From Paenibacillus guangzhouensis (GTDB taxonomy: Bacteria; Bacillota; Bacilli; Paenibacillales; Paenibacillaceae), in the NCBI RefSeq assembly GCF_009363075.1, contig NZ_CP045293.1, forward strand, positions 2,852,001 through 2,916,000: a stretch of 64,000 bases of DNA, written 5' to 3'. Numbering within the stretch: the first letter of the stretch is position 1; each line of letters starts with the position of its first letter. The notes beneath the pieces are model-generated. The model searched no databases. It saw only the letters and a list, made by a program, of their open reading frames with translations, and was not told the origin of the DNA. Of the stretch, positions 35,466 to 45,244 are shown in pieces. The position numbers and the translations under genes are program-made.

Positions 35466-36386
35466 ATGGAATTACGCCAATTACAATATGCTATTCAAAT
35501 CGCCGCCGAGCGGAATTTCTCCCGTGCTGCCGAGAAGCTTCATATCGCTCAGCCTTCCCTAAGTCAACAGCTCTCGAAGCTCGAGAAAGAAATCGGCGTC
35601 CTCCTATTTCAGAGGAACACCAACTCCGTTGAACTGACGCATGCCGGCGCAGCGTTTATTAATCAAGCACAAAAAATTATCGATGCCGTCGATCAATTGA
35701 AGCAAGAGATGGCGGACATCTCCAATACCCGTACGGGAAAAGTCGTAGTCGGGAGTATGCCGATTACCGGGTCTCATATATTGCCGCACGTCTTACCTGT
35801 CTTCCAAGAGAAATATCCGGATATCGAAATGGTTCTCGTCGAAGATACGTCTGCCGACTTGGAGAAATTAACGGCTAACGGCCAGACTGACTTCTCGCTG
35901 TTATCTCTTCCGCTCCAAGAACCTTCTCTCACCTATGAGACAGTTATTGAAGAGAAAATTGATTTGGCGGTCCCGCCGAGCCACATTCTTGCAGCGCTCG
36001 CGAGCTGCAACCCAGAGCGGCTCATCCGCATTGAAGATTTGAAAAATGAACCGTTCATCGTGCTCAAGAAAGGCCAAGGTTTCCGTCAAATTGCGATAGA
36101 ACTATGCCAAGCGGCAGGCTTCACGCCGAAAATTGTGTTTGAGAGCAGCAATATGGAGACCGTGCAATCCCTCGTAGCCGCAGGGATGGGAATTGCTTTC
36201 GTCCCACATTTCATCGCGCGTGCGCGTCGTAGTGAGTTCATTCCAACTTATCTGCCGCTGGAGGACCCATCGCCGAAGCGGACGCTCGTCATCGCATACC
36301 GGAGGGGACGTTATCTCTCCAAAGCGGCAGAAGCCTTCATTGACGTGTTCAAAACGACGATTCAACAGCAATTTCAATCTTCATAA
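35466..36386 (+). CDS. LysR-family transcriptional regulator
   Basis: A 306-residue regulator of standard length. The N-terminal helix-turn-helix spans about residues 1-60 (NFSRAAEKLHIAQPSLSQQL is the recognition region). The effector domain follows from about 90 (GKVVVGSMPITGSHILPHVL). It has an AGGAGG-type site upstream. It is divergent from leuC, so control of leuCD is the natural guess; CysB/CzcR/YwfK-like relatives are other options. Its 3' end overlaps the convergent hexosaminidase gene by 13 bases. Confidence 0.9.
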   Translation: MELRQLQYAIQIAAERNFSRAAEKLHIAQPSLSQQLSKLEKEIGVLLFQRNTNSVELTHAGAAFINQAQKIIDAVDQLKQEMADISNTRTGKVVVGSMPITGSHILPHVLPVFQEKYPDIEMVLVEDTSADLEKLTANGQTDFSLLSLPLQEPSLTYETVIEEKIDLAVPPSHILAALASCNPERLIRIEDLKNEPFIVLKKGQGFRQIAIELCQAAGFTPKIVFESSNMETVQSLVAAGMGIAFVPHFIARARRSEFIPTYLPLEDPSPKRTLVIAYRRGRYLSKAAEAFIDVFKTTIQQQFQSS

Positions 36387-38272
36387 GTTAAGCCTGCCCC
36401 GACGTCGAACAGGGTCTGGCCATTCAGATCAGGAATTCGTACAGGCAGCTTGCCTGTCGGAATATTCAGCCCTAGAAGCGTACGCACGCCTGCTGGTAAG
36501 TTGGCTGTTGGACGATCCCCATAGACAGCAACAAAGGCAGGAACATCCGAAATATATCGAATATCATAAGGCGCGCCGACCGAGAGGACGGCCGCTTTTT
36601 GTTTGGCCTTTCGAAGCTGGCTCCATACCTTGCGCACCGCTTCGCGCTGCTTCTTATCCGTATTCAAATTCCTTGTTACGAGAAGGACTGCGTCTGATGT
36701 TCCGATTTGTTTCATCTGATCAGACGATATTCCGCCTGTTATCGGAAGTGAAATGATTTTCTTAAATTGCGACTGCCCTTCCTTCGACAGAATCGCATGG
36801 AACTGCCGTTGTATCTCGGGTAATAGACTTGAAGGACCTAACACATATAGTGAGGCATTCGCATTCACCTTGAAAGGCAATTGGTGGTCAAGATTCTGTA
36901 GGAGTGTCACGGCATGTTCCGCTATTGCAAGCTCTGATTGTCTTGCTTCTTGGTCTTGCATCGCCTTTTGAGCCATACGGAATTGGTCAACATACGGCGT
37001 TGACTGCTGCGAATCGAGCTGTCCATACTTGTGCTTCAATGTTAAGATCCGCTCCACGCTTGCATTGATACGCTCCTCGGATATCACACCTTGCTTCACG
37101 GCATCTGTTAGCCACTTCACCGAAGCATCTGGATTCGACGGCATCAATAACAGATCAGCTCCAGCCTGCACCGCCTTGATGATCGCTTCTTTATTGCCAA
37201 AATTCGATGAGATGGCTTGCATTTCCAGAGAGTCCGTAACGATCACGCCGTCAAAACCTAATTCATCTCGTAAGATCTCGGTTAAGAAGGTATGGGATAA
37301 CGTTGCAGGAATGTGGACGCTGGCGCCATCTTTTTTGGAGACGACCGTCTTAGTCTCGATCTTCGGGAATGTAATATGCGCGGTCATGATCATATCCACG
37401 CCTTGCTTCATCACTTCTCGGAAGGGTAGGAGCTCTACTTGATCAAGACGCTGCCGATCATAGGGAATGGACGGCAGACCTAGATGGGAATCCATCGATG
37501 TATCGCCATGCCCAGGAAAATGCTTCACAACAGAAGGCATTCCCGCCTCCTGCAACCCTTTGACCATGGCCATCCCCATGGCAGCAACATCTTCCGGCTC
37601 AGAGCCAAAGGATCTGATGCCGATGACCGGATTATCCGGGTTATTATTCACGTCGAGTGAAGGGGCGAAATTGAGATTGAATCCAAAAGACTCGATCTGT
37701 TCGCCGATCAACTTGCCCGTCTGCTCTGCGAGATCCGGGTTTCCCGTAGCTCCTAACGCCATATTGCCCGCAAATCGCGGCAGCCATGGAAGGCGTGTAA
37801 CGACCCCGCCCTCTTGATCAATGGCGACCCAGATCGGTACGTTCGTCTTTGCTGATTTTAAGTCCGTGATCAACTTCACGGTCTGCTCCGCAGATTTCAG
37901 ATTGCGCTGAAACAAGATCACACCGGCATATTGCTGCTTGCTGAGCTCAGATGCAGACGTCGCCTTCGATTCGCGTTCTAACGTATCCAGATCAACGATC
38001 ATCATTTGGGCAACTTTCTGTGCAAGGGACATGGAATCCACTTTGGCTTGTATTGCAGGATCTACCTGATCTGGCTCAGGTGAGGACTCCGGCTTGGTTG
38101 AAGCTTCAGGCTGCGTCCCCGAAGAATCTCCTGATAGCTCAGGAGGACTCGCATGTAACGCTTGCTGCCCTGTGGTCTGACCGAATATCCAGGCAGGCTT
38201 CTGTACATAAACCATCATCGAGATGACGACAATAAGAACGAAGCTTGCTATCATGAGTATGATTTTTCGCAT
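36374..38272 (-). CDS. nagZ: Beta-N-acetylhexosaminidase (glycoside hydrolase family 3)
   Basis: A family 3 hydrolase that removes N-acetylglucosamine from muropeptides in cell-wall turnover. The 632-residue chain has an N-terminal membrane anchor or signal (about 3-22), a Pro/Ser/Glu-rich spacer, the TIM barrel with the catalytic His-Asp pair motif KHFPGHGDTSMDSH and the nucleophile in VIVTDSLEM, and a C-terminal domain of the long Gram-positive NagZ (YbbD) type. The ATG at 38272 with an AAGGATG site is preferred over a TTG 21 bases upstream. Likely exported and anchored. Divergent from the SEC-C gene. Confidence 0.92.
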   Translation of the reverse strand: MRKIILMIASFVLIVVISMMVYVQKPAWIFGQTTGQQALHASPPELSGDSSGTQPEASTKPESSPEPDQVDPAIQAKVDSMSLAQKVAQMMIVDLDTLERESKATSASELSKQQYAGVILFQRNLKSAEQTVKLITDLKSAKTNVPIWVAIDQEGGVVTRLPWLPRFAGNMALGATGNPDLAEQTGKLIGEQIESFGFNLNFAPSLDVNNNPDNPVIGIRSFGSEPEDVAAMGMAMVKGLQEAGMPSVVKHFPGHGDTSMDSHLGLPSIPYDRQRLDQVELLPFREVMKQGVDMIMTAHITFPKIETKTVVSKKDGASVHIPATLSHTFLTEILRDELGFDGVIVTDSLEMQAISSNFGNKEAIIKAVQAGADLLLMPSNPDASVKWLTDAVKQGVISEERINASVERILTLKHKYGQLDSQQSTPYVDQFRMAQKAMQDQEARQSELAIAEHAVTLLQNLDHQLPFKVNANASLYVLGPSSLLPEIQRQFHAILSKEGQSQFKKIISLPITGGISSDQMKQIGTSDAVLLVTRNLNTDKKQREAVRKVWSQLRKAKQKAAVLSVGAPYDIRYISDVPAFVAVYGDRPTANLPAGVRTLLGLNIPTGKLPVRIPDLNGQTLFDVGAGLTYED

Positions 38273-38377
38273 TTTTCCCACATCCTTCGACAAGATTTTA
38301 ACATGATCAATTTATTTAAATCGGAATATATGCTATAATTTCCTTTTAGCCCTTTTTTCTAGGAGGTACTCGTACTC

Positions 38378-39718
38378 GTGATTCATAAAGTTGGAAGAAA
38401 TGACCCCTGCCCATGCGGCAGCGGTAAGAAGTACAAAAAATGTTGTATGAACAAGAGTGAAGAGCAAAGTCAGGATACGAAGATTATTATCCCTGTTGCG
38501 CAAAAGAATGCGCAAAGCGTTCAATCTCTTGTGGAAGAATGGTTCGCAGAAACACCTTCCTACAACACGGTTGCAGAGCAAATTGTCGAACATATGAAGG
38601 AGAGCTACAGCTGGGATCAAATTACGGAAGCACTCCACATTTGGCACGCTTATGCAACTCAGACGTCTCCGACCATTCGGAAGACAGAAACATTAACAGC
38701 GGCGATCGAATATTACGTTGCCCAGACACATGGCCTTGAGCAAGTAACGCAGTCCAGTCTTGGCACAAAATATAGTGTATCACCAGGAACCGTATCCCAG
38801 CGCGTACAGCAAATTCGGGAATTTATGAATGAACATCCGTGCTATGATCCACTGGATCAGCGCATTCCGCAACTACGCCATATGCTGACAGAATCTAAAA
38901 TGCATCACATTGAGAAGCTTCTTGCTGAGCAGAAGTTCGCATCGATTGATGAGGCCAAAGACTATATGCTCCAGCTTATCAATCAAGGGAAGATAACTCA
39001 AGGCATGAAGACGGAATCCGTCGCAGAGGAAGCGCAAGAATTGCTATACGAAGCATGGGAAGAACCATCACCCGCTCGCCGTACAGAGCTCGCGAACCAA
39101 GCGCTTAAGCTTGATGCGAACAACTGCGATGCATACAACATTCTTGCAGAGAGTGCAGTAGCAACCCCTGAAGAGTCTATCGGTTATTACGAAGAAGGCA
39201 TGCGTGTCGGAGTTAACGCACTAGGCGCATCATTTATCGAACAGAACAAGGGACAAGCATGGGGCAGTGTTCGACTTCGTCCATACCTTCGTTCCAAAGC
39301 GGGATTTGCTCGCAAATGTATGGAGCTTGGCCGGATGAAAGAAGCTATTCTTCATAACGAAGAAATTATCCGACTCGATCCGACGGACCATCTGCATGTG
39401 CATAATCCGTTAATCACCGCTTTTATCGAAATGAATCAATTAAAATCCGCGTCCAGTCTGATCGAGACGTATCCATCTGACAAATCGGTCGCGTTCGTCT
39501 ATAATCGTGTACTGGTCGAATATTTGCTTAACGGCATTACGCCACAATTGACTGCATTATGGCGTGCGGCAGCAGAGTCACATCCTGTCGTTGCGGAATA
39601 CCTATTCCAATCGAAGAAAATGCCTGCTTTCAAAAACGAAGCTGTACAATATGTGCAATCGCATGCTCATCTTTGGCAGCAACATGAAGCGCTTAACGCT
39701 TGGGTTAAGCAACAATGA
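38378..39718 (+). CDS. SEC-C motif protein with TPR-like region
   Basis: A 446-residue soluble protein. The first 25 residues are a SEC-C zinc motif ([16 protein letters not shown]), the same as at the end of SecA, where it binds zinc and SecB or ribosomes. The rest is helical; residues about 215-330 look like tetratricopeptide repeats ([40 protein letters not shown]). A helix-turn-helix-like stretch near 125-150 ([19 protein letters not shown]) resembles a DNA-binding region. The function is unknown; an adaptor role in protein quality control or transcription is possible. Single gene ended by a strong terminator. Confidence 0.85.
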
Positions 39719-39725
39719 TAAAGAT

Positions 39726-39760
39726 AAAGCTGCAATCCATCCGGATTGCAGCTTTTTTGG
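39726..39760. terminator. Two-way terminator
   Basis: Perfect 13-base stem AAAGCTGCAATCC / GGATTGCAGCTTT with a 4-base loop and six T's (39726-39758), between converging SEC-C and mtnU genes. Confidence 0.9.
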
Positions 39761-39776
39761 TGTTGCATCATCTTCC

Positions 39777-40574
39777 CTAGTAATGCTGCGGTCTACGATC
39801 TTCAAACACAGGGATCCTGCCTCGTACCTCATCAACTAATGACAAATCAATCGTCGCAGAGAGGATCTCCTCACTGTCTTGTCCTTCAACCAATACTTCG
39901 CCCCATGGGTCAATAATCATCGAATGCCCGAAGAACTCCGTCGTACCGCTCGTTCCGACACGGTTGCAGGACACGACGTACATTTGGTTCTCAATCGCAC
40001 GCGCCGTAAGCAGCGTACGCCAATGATGCAGGCGCGGATTCGGCCACTCCGCGGGCACGAACAAGATTTTTGCACCCGACAACGCTAACTTCCTAGCTAA
40101 TTCCGGGAATCGGATATCATAGCAAATCATCATCCCTGCGTTCACGCCATCTGCCTCGAATGTACCGATATGATCGCCTTCGGCTAGGTACTTCTCTTCG
40201 TCCATCAATCGGAACAAATGAATTTTGGAATAATCCGCCACGATTTCTCCTGTGCGATCAAAGACATAGATCGTATTGTAAATCTGATCGCCACGCCGTT
40301 CTGCTATGGATCCCGCGACCACATGCACCCCATGCGTCTTACAGAACGCGGAGATTAACACCTTCGTGCGTTCCCCATCCTTATCCGCAAGCTCATGAAT
40401 TTGTTCAAGGGCATAGCCCGTATTCCACATTTCAGGCAATACAATGCAATCCGGCTTCACATTCGCCTGAACGGCTTGTTGTAATAATTGCTCTACCTTC
40501 TTAAAATTCTCATCCGGCTGTCCGATTGCGACATCCATTTGCAGAACGGACAACTTCCATTTTTGCTCGCCCAT
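39777..40574 (-). CDS. mtnU: Carbon-nitrogen hydrolase, MtnU-like omega-amidase
   Basis: A 265-residue nitrilase-superfamily enzyme with the Glu-Lys-Cys triad: Glu in VLPEMWNTGY, Lys in DYSKIHLF and Cys in GMMICYDIRFPE. Bacillus MtnU (YkrU) lies next to the transaminase mtnE and is thought to hydrolyse 2-oxoglutaramate, the by-product of glutamine transamination, pulling methionine salvage forward. Here mtnE is 676 bases away on the other strand, with one small gene between, which supports the name. The ATG at 40574 (AAGGGG site) is chosen over an earlier in-frame codon. Confidence 0.82.
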   Translation of the reverse strand: MGEQKWKLSVLQMDVAIGQPDENFKKVEQLLQQAVQANVKPDCIVLPEMWNTGYALEQIHELADKDGERTKVLISAFCKTHGVHVVAGSIAERRGDQIYNTIYVFDRTGEIVADYSKIHLFRLMDEEKYLAEGDHIGTFEADGVNAGMMICYDIRFPELARKLALSGAKILFVPAEWPNPRLHHWRTLLTARAIENQMYVVSCNRVGTSGTTEFFGHSMIIDPWGEVLVEGQDSEEILSATIDLSLVDEVRGRIPVFEDRRPQHY

Positions 40575-40697
40575 TGCTCTCGTCCCCTTATCAATAATTG
40601 CCATGTTGCTTGTAATAATCATAACGTGTGATGGTTCACTGTCAAGATGGGCACCATAGAACCGAAGCCTGTAAACATGACTAAAGGAGAAGATGAC

Positions 40698-41162
40698 ATG
40701 ATTCGAAATTTATGGTACAAATCATTTGCCTTATGCTTCATCCTGATTGCTCTCGGGTTGGGGATGTTCGCGCCTACATCTAATGCTGCAATGGCTGCCG
40801 CCCAACCGAATGAGCTTCAGCCGATTCAACAGTTCGAGTTAAAATCCGAGAAAATCGTGAAAGTAGTTCCGAATAATGATGCTTTTCAAAAGGAGGCACT
40901 GTCTTGGCTCAATACAGCAACTGGATTGTCGACACAGCTTAGCCTAGATGACAAGTGCGGCTCGATTTACAAGGTACCGCTCAAAAAGGAAATCACAAAG
41001 GAGTTCAAAGGGCTCACATTCGTCGTAAGCGAAATCTTCTTAATTTATTGCCCAACCAAAGAACCACTCATTCTCGTCTTTAACAAAGAACGCAAACCAT
41101 TCTTACTTACATTCAGCGCAGATGTGAAACCGTTCATTACGATGGTCGATAAAGCGCAGTAA
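40698..41162 (+). CDS. Unknown secreted protein, 154 residues
   Basis: I do not recognise this protein. The ATG at 40698 has an AAAGGAG site 9 bases upstream. It begins with a typical signal peptide (hydrophobic about 8-27, cleavage near SNAAMAAAQ). The mature part is about 125 residues, with two cysteines (DDKCGSIYKV and LIYCPTKEP) that could form a disulphide, and beta-strand-like ends. It lies between divergent mtnU and co-directional mtnE, which begins 87 bases after its stop; no terminator is visible between them. No enzymatic motif seen. Confidence 0.7.
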   Translation: MIRNLWYKSFALCFILIALGLGMFAPTSNAAMAAAQPNELQPIQQFELKSEKIVKVVPNNDAFQKEALSWLNTATGLSTQLSLDDKCGSIYKVPLKKEITKEFKGLTFVVSEIFLIYCPTKEPLILVFNKERKPFLLTFSADVKPFITMVDKAQ

Positions 41163-41249
41163 TCCGAGTTCTTCACTCTGTACACCTCCGGTAAATCGTG
41201 CTAAATTAGGTGTATTGTACATCTCGAAGGATATGGAGTGAAGTAAGAC

Positions 41250-42473
41250 ATGGTAACAACAGAGAAGAACGAGCAGCCAGAGCAAGGTGGACACGCTGCA
41301 TCGATTTACATCGAGCCGGCAGAGCGGATGCAAGGACTGCCAACCCAGTTCTTCGCGAACCTCGTCAAACGCGCGAATGCGAAAGTTGCAGAAGGTTATG
41401 ACATCATTAACCTTGGACAAGGCAACCCGGATCAACCTACACCGCCACACATCGTATCGGCCTTGCAGGAAGCGGCTGCAAATCCGATGTATCATAAATA
41501 CCCGCCATTTAGCGGTTACGGCTTCTTAAAAGAAGCGATTGCAACGAGATATCGCGAAGATTACGGCGTAGATCTCGATCCGGAGACAGAAGTCGCTATT
41601 CTATTCGGCGGCAAAACGGGTCTCGTCGAGATCAGTCAGATTTTGCTCAATCCGGGAGACGTATGTCTTGTTCCTGATCCCGGTTATCCTGATTATTGGT
41701 CTGGGGTCGCATTAGCAGGTGCCGAAATGGTATTCATGCCGCTCGTGGCACAGAATCAGTTCCTGCCTGACTTCAGCGCAATCCCAGCCGAGACGCTCGA
41801 GAAAGCCAAATTAATGTTCTTGAATTATCCGAACAATCCTACGGGCGCCATCGCGGATGAAACGTTCTATGCGAAGACGATCGATTTGGCTCGACAACAT
41901 AATATCGTAGTCGCTAGCGACTTCGCCTATGGGGCGATTGGATTTGATGGTAAAAAGCCGAAGAGCTTCCTCGAGTTGCCTGGTGCCAAAGAAGTCGGCG
42001 TCGAATTCTATACGTTGTCCAAAACCTATAATATGGCGGGTTGGCGCGTCGGCTTCGCCCTGGGGAATGCAGAAGTCATCAAGCTAATAAATCTGATGCA
42101 GGACCATTATTATGTAAGTCTTTTCGGCGGCATTCAAGCTGCCGCGGCAACGGCCCTGACTGCGTCGCAGACTTGCGTAGAAGACCTGGTCGCTACGTAC
42201 GAGAGCCGTCGAAATGCGTTATACGCTGCACTGGACCGCATCGGGTGGCACGCCGTTCGTACGCCCGCTTCTTTCTTCTGCTGGCTTCCAGTTCCTGAAG
42301 GCTACACGTCAAGCAGCTTCGCAGACCTGCTGCTCGAACAGGCGCATGTCGTGGTCGCACCTGGCATTGGATTCGGTGAACATGGTGAAGGTTATGTCCG
42401 CGTTGGCCTTCTAGCATCAGAAACAAGGCTGGAGGAGGCAGTAGAACGGATCGGACGGCTTGGCCTTTTTTAA
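41250..42473 (+). CDS. mtnE: Class I/II aminotransferase, MtnE-like
   Basis: A 407-residue PLP-dependent aminotransferase. The pyridoxal-binding Lys is in YTLSKTYNMAGWRVG (about residue 256-258); other fold-type I landmarks are NLGQGNPDQPTPPHI, FLNYPNNPTGAI and ASDFAYGAIG. In Bacillus the last step of methionine salvage is catalysed by such a transaminase (MtnE, YkrV) using glutamine; the nearby mtnU, mtnW, mtnX and mtnB genes support this role, though sequence alone could also fit other aminotransferases. The ATG has a GGAGTGA site. Confidence 0.8.
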   Translation: MVTTEKNEQPEQGGHAASIYIEPAERMQGLPTQFFANLVKRANAKVAEGYDIINLGQGNPDQPTPPHIVSALQEAAANPMYHKYPPFSGYGFLKEAIATRYREDYGVDLDPETEVAILFGGKTGLVEISQILLNPGDVCLVPDPGYPDYWSGVALAGAEMVFMPLVAQNQFLPDFSAIPAETLEKAKLMFLNYPNNPTGAIADETFYAKTIDLARQHNIVVASDFAYGAIGFDGKKPKSFLELPGAKEVGVEFYTLSKTYNMAGWRVGFALGNAEVIKLINLMQDHYYVSLFGGIQAAAATALTASQTCVEDLVATYESRRNALYAALDRIGWHAVRTPASFFCWLPVPEGYTSSSFADLLLEQAHVVVAPGIGFGEHGEGYVRVGLLASETRLEEAVERIGRLGLF

Positions 42474-42488
42474 CTCCGAATTCGTCCC

Positions 42489-42517
42489 TTTACAAACCTC
42501 AATTTTCCATGTATCCT
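42489..42517 (+). promoter_or_regulatory. Promoter of the proline T-box operon
   Basis: TTTACA (42489-42494), 17 bases, then TATCCT (42512-42517). Transcription would start near 42524, just ahead of T-box stem I. Prediction by eye. Confidence 0.5.
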
Positions 42518-42529
42518 ATTAGGAAATGA

Positions 42530-42772
42530 AGATCTAAACGTATTGACAGGACCAGTATGAAAGAGATGTGACGTTAAGAGAGCAAGCTTCATCGGCTGTA
42601 AGAGCTTGCCGCCCACGCTTTCAGAACCCTATCCTCGAACGGTCGGCTGACAAAGCTGAACAGCGCCTTCTGTTACAAGGCATTCAAGTTGGATGAGCAA
42701 TCATCAATGAAGGTGGTACCGCGGAAGCATAAGCTTTCGTCCTTTAGTTATAAAGGACGAAGGCTTTTTTGT
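42530..42772 (+). promoter_or_regulatory. Proline T-box leader with terminator
   Basis: A complete T-box riboswitch. Stem I is framed by AGGA/TCCT and GAAAG/CTTTC around a specifier loop with AGTA on the left and AGAACCCTA on the right, so the specifier reads CCT (or CCC); both are proline codons. The T-box sequence AGGTGGTACCGCG lies at 42711-42723. The terminator TTCGTCCTTTA-GTTA-TAAAGGACGAA plus a T-run follows (about 42737-42771). Uncharged tRNA-Pro would favour the antiterminator and allow reading into proB. Confidence 0.93.
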
Positions 42773-42800
42773 ATTTATACGATTTGAAGGAAGTGAAGAC

Positions 42801-43898
42801 ATGCAGCGTATCGTAGTGAAGATTGGAAGCAGTTCCCTCACCTCTGACGAGGGTGGCTTGAATCGCACGAAGGTCGAATTTTTCGCCAGTGAGATAGCTG
42901 CTCTCCATGCATCGGGTGCTCAAGTGCTCCTCGTTACATCGGGAGCCGTAGCAGCAGGATTTAGACAGATTGGATATACAACACGCCCTAAGCTGCTGCA
43001 CGAGAAGCAGGCGGCTGCCGCAGTTGGTCAAGCGCTGCTCATGCGAGCATACCAAGAGTCATTCTGTGCTTACGGTATTGGCGCAGCTCAAATACTACTT
43101 ACCCGATCGGATTTCAGTAATCGCCAGCGCATTCAGAATGCGCAAATGACGATCGAAGAACTATTGAAACAAGGGATCATTCCGATCATTAATGAGAATG
43201 ACACCGTCTCCGTAGATGAGCTGAAGTTCGGGGATAATGATACCTTGTCCGCTCTGGTTGCGAACCTCGTGCGGGCAACAGGACTTATCATTATTACGGA
43301 TACAGACGGCCTATACACGGCAGACCCACGGTACAATCCCGATGCCGTTCGCATTGAACGGGTGCAAGAGATTAACGAAGAAATCATCGCAGGTGCCGGC
43401 GGTTCGGGTTCACTAGTCGGTACAGGCGGAATGCGTTCCAAAGTCGAAGCTGCACGGATCGCAATGCGTGGTGGTGTACCCGCTTTTGTCGGCCGGGTGA
43501 TCGAACCTGGCGACTTGGATATGGCGGCACAAGGATCTGGTCGCGGGACGTATTTCGATACACAGCTCCACTCGCTCTCGACGAAGAAGCAGTGGCTCGG
43601 ATTCCATTCCACACCAAGTGGGCGAGTCTGCGTAGATGCAGGTGCCGAACAAGCGCTGCTAGCTGGCGGTAAGAGCTTGCTCCCTGTCGGTGTACGAGAC
43701 GTAGACGGCGACTTCCATGCCGGTGATGTGATCGAAGTGCATAACCTGAACGGCCAATTGGTCGGTCGCGGGGTCGTTAATTATACCGCGGACCAAATGC
43801 GAACCGTCGCTGGCCTGAGCACGGATGAAGTACAAAAACGCATCGAGGTCCCTCGCATCGAAGTGATTCACCGTGACGAATGGATCTCGTTGAAATAA
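42801..43898 (+). CDS. proB: Glutamate 5-kinase
   Basis: ProB phosphorylates glutamate in the first step of proline synthesis. The 365-residue protein has the amino-acid kinase domain (about 1-250; VVKIGSSSLTSDEGG at the start, INENDTVSVDEL and FGDNDTLSALVA) and a C-terminal PUA domain (about 275-365; PVGVRDVDGDFHAGDVIEV). It is the first gene after the proline T-box, so proline starvation should raise its expression through tRNA-Pro charging; in addition ProB is usually feedback-inhibited by proline. Followed by proA, 45 bases later. Confidence 0.96.
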   Translation: MQRIVVKIGSSSLTSDEGGLNRTKVEFFASEIAALHASGAQVLLVTSGAVAAGFRQIGYTTRPKLLHEKQAAAAVGQALLMRAYQESFCAYGIGAAQILLTRSDFSNRQRIQNAQMTIEELLKQGIIPIINENDTVSVDELKFGDNDTLSALVANLVRATGLIIITDTDGLYTADPRYNPDAVRIERVQEINEEIIAGAGGSGSLVGTGGMRSKVEAARIAMRGGVPAFVGRVIEPGDLDMAAQGSGRGTYFDTQLHSLSTKKQWLGFHSTPSGRVCVDAGAEQALLAGGKSLLPVGVRDVDGDFHAGDVIEVHNLNGQLVGRGVVNYTADQMRTVAGLSTDEVQKRIEVPRIEVIHRDEWISLK

Positions 43899-43943
43899 TA
43901 TTGAACCAAAACAGACGATTATATTTTAGGGAGGCAGAAGAAC

Positions 43944-45191
43944 ATGAGTGAAGTTCGTGAGAAATCGACGTTAGCCAAAGGAACCTTAGTACAACTCAAC
44001 CGTCTGACTTCGGCGGAGAAGAATGATGCCCTATTGAAGATGGCAGATGCACTGATCGCAGAACAACATTCGATTATTGCAGCGAACCAAGAAGATTTGG
44101 AGCGCGGGCGTGCGAATGGCACAAGTCCCTCACTTCTCGATCGTCTTGCATTAAATGAATCGCGTATTGCAGCGATGGCCGAAGGGTTGCGGCAGATTGT
44201 GGAGTTGACGGATCCAATCGGCGATCAGCTCGAACAGATCGAGAGACCGAATGGACTCAAGATCGAGAAGATTCGTGTGCCGCTTGGCGTCATCGGCATC
44301 ATCTATGAAGCGCGTCCGAATGTCACGGTGGATGCAGCCGGCCTCTGTCTCAAGACAGGAAATGCCGTTGTGCTGCGCGGCGGCTCTTCCGCCATCAGCT
44401 CCAACAAGCGCATCGTTGAAGTGCTGCAGCAAGCCCTTGCAGATTCAGCCGTTCCTGTGGCAGCACTTCAATTGATCGAAGATACGAACCGTTCATCCGT
44501 GGATGAGATGTTGAAATTGAATGGGCTGCTCGATGTCGTCATTCCTCGCGGCGGCGCTTCCCTCATTCAGAATGTCGTTCAGAATGCGACGGTGCCCGTG
44601 ATTGAGACAGGCGCAGGCATCTGCCATACATATCTGGATGCAACAGCGAAGCTGGATATGGCATTGCCGATCGTTATCAATGCGAAGGTACAACGCCCTT
44701 CAGTCTGTAACTCGATGGAGACCCTGCTCGTTCATGAAGATTTTGCTGCAGCGCATTTAAGCGCGATTGCAGATCAACTGCGCAGCAGCAACGTTGAATT
44801 ACGCGGTTGCGAGCGTACAGCTAGATATATCACATTAGATCAGAACGCAACGGATCAAGATTATGCGACGGAATATAACGATTATATTCTGAATATTAGA
44901 GTGGTGAATGATCTCGACGAAGCACTTGATCATATTCGTCAGTATGGGACCATGCACTCCGAATGTATCGTAACGGAAACCGCAGCGCATGCAGAACGTT
45001 TCCTGCAAGAAGTCGATGCGGCCGCTGTCTACCATAATGCATCTACGCGCTTCACCGATGGATTCGAATTCGGCTTCGGTGCCGAGATCGGCATTAGTAC
45101 CCAGAAGCTTCATGCGCGCGGACCAATGGGTCTTCCAGCCTTAACATCAACGAAATATCGCATTTATGGCACAGGTCAAATTCGACAATAA
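43944..45191 (+). CDS. proA: Glutamate-5-semialdehyde dehydrogenase
   Basis: ProA reduces glutamyl-5-phosphate with NADPH to glutamate semialdehyde. The 415-residue protein has normal length and family landmarks: PLGVIGIIYEARPNVTVDA (about 110-128), and the catalytic Cys in RPSVCNSMETLL (about residue 255). The C-terminal HNASTRFTDGFEFGFGAEIG segment closes the active site. A good AGGGAGG site precedes the ATG. Second gene of the proBAC operon. Confidence 0.97.
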   Translation: MSEVREKSTLAKGTLVQLNRLTSAEKNDALLKMADALIAEQHSIIAANQEDLERGRANGTSPSLLDRLALNESRIAAMAEGLRQIVELTDPIGDQLEQIERPNGLKIEKIRVPLGVIGIIYEARPNVTVDAAGLCLKTGNAVVLRGGSSAISSNKRIVEVLQQALADSAVPVAALQLIEDTNRSSVDEMLKLNGLLDVVIPRGGASLIQNVVQNATVPVIETGAGICHTYLDATAKLDMALPIVINAKVQRPSVCNSMETLLVHEDFAAAHLSAIADQLRSSNVELRGCERTARYITLDQNATDQDYATEYNDYILNIRVVNDLDEALDHIRQYGTMHSECIVTETAAHAERFLQEVDAAAVYHNASTRFTDGFEFGFGAEIGISTQKLHARGPMGLPALTSTKYRIYGTGQIRQ

Positions 45192-45244
45192 CATCTATAG
45201 AATCGTCAAGTTTCATATTTTGTATAGAATCAGGTGAAGTCATT

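Noticed and set aside
41163-41249. SAM riboswitch before mtnE or elsewhere around the mtn genes
   Set aside because: The gaps are too short, and no S-box core sequence is recognisable in the upstream regions of mtnU, mtnE or mtnW.
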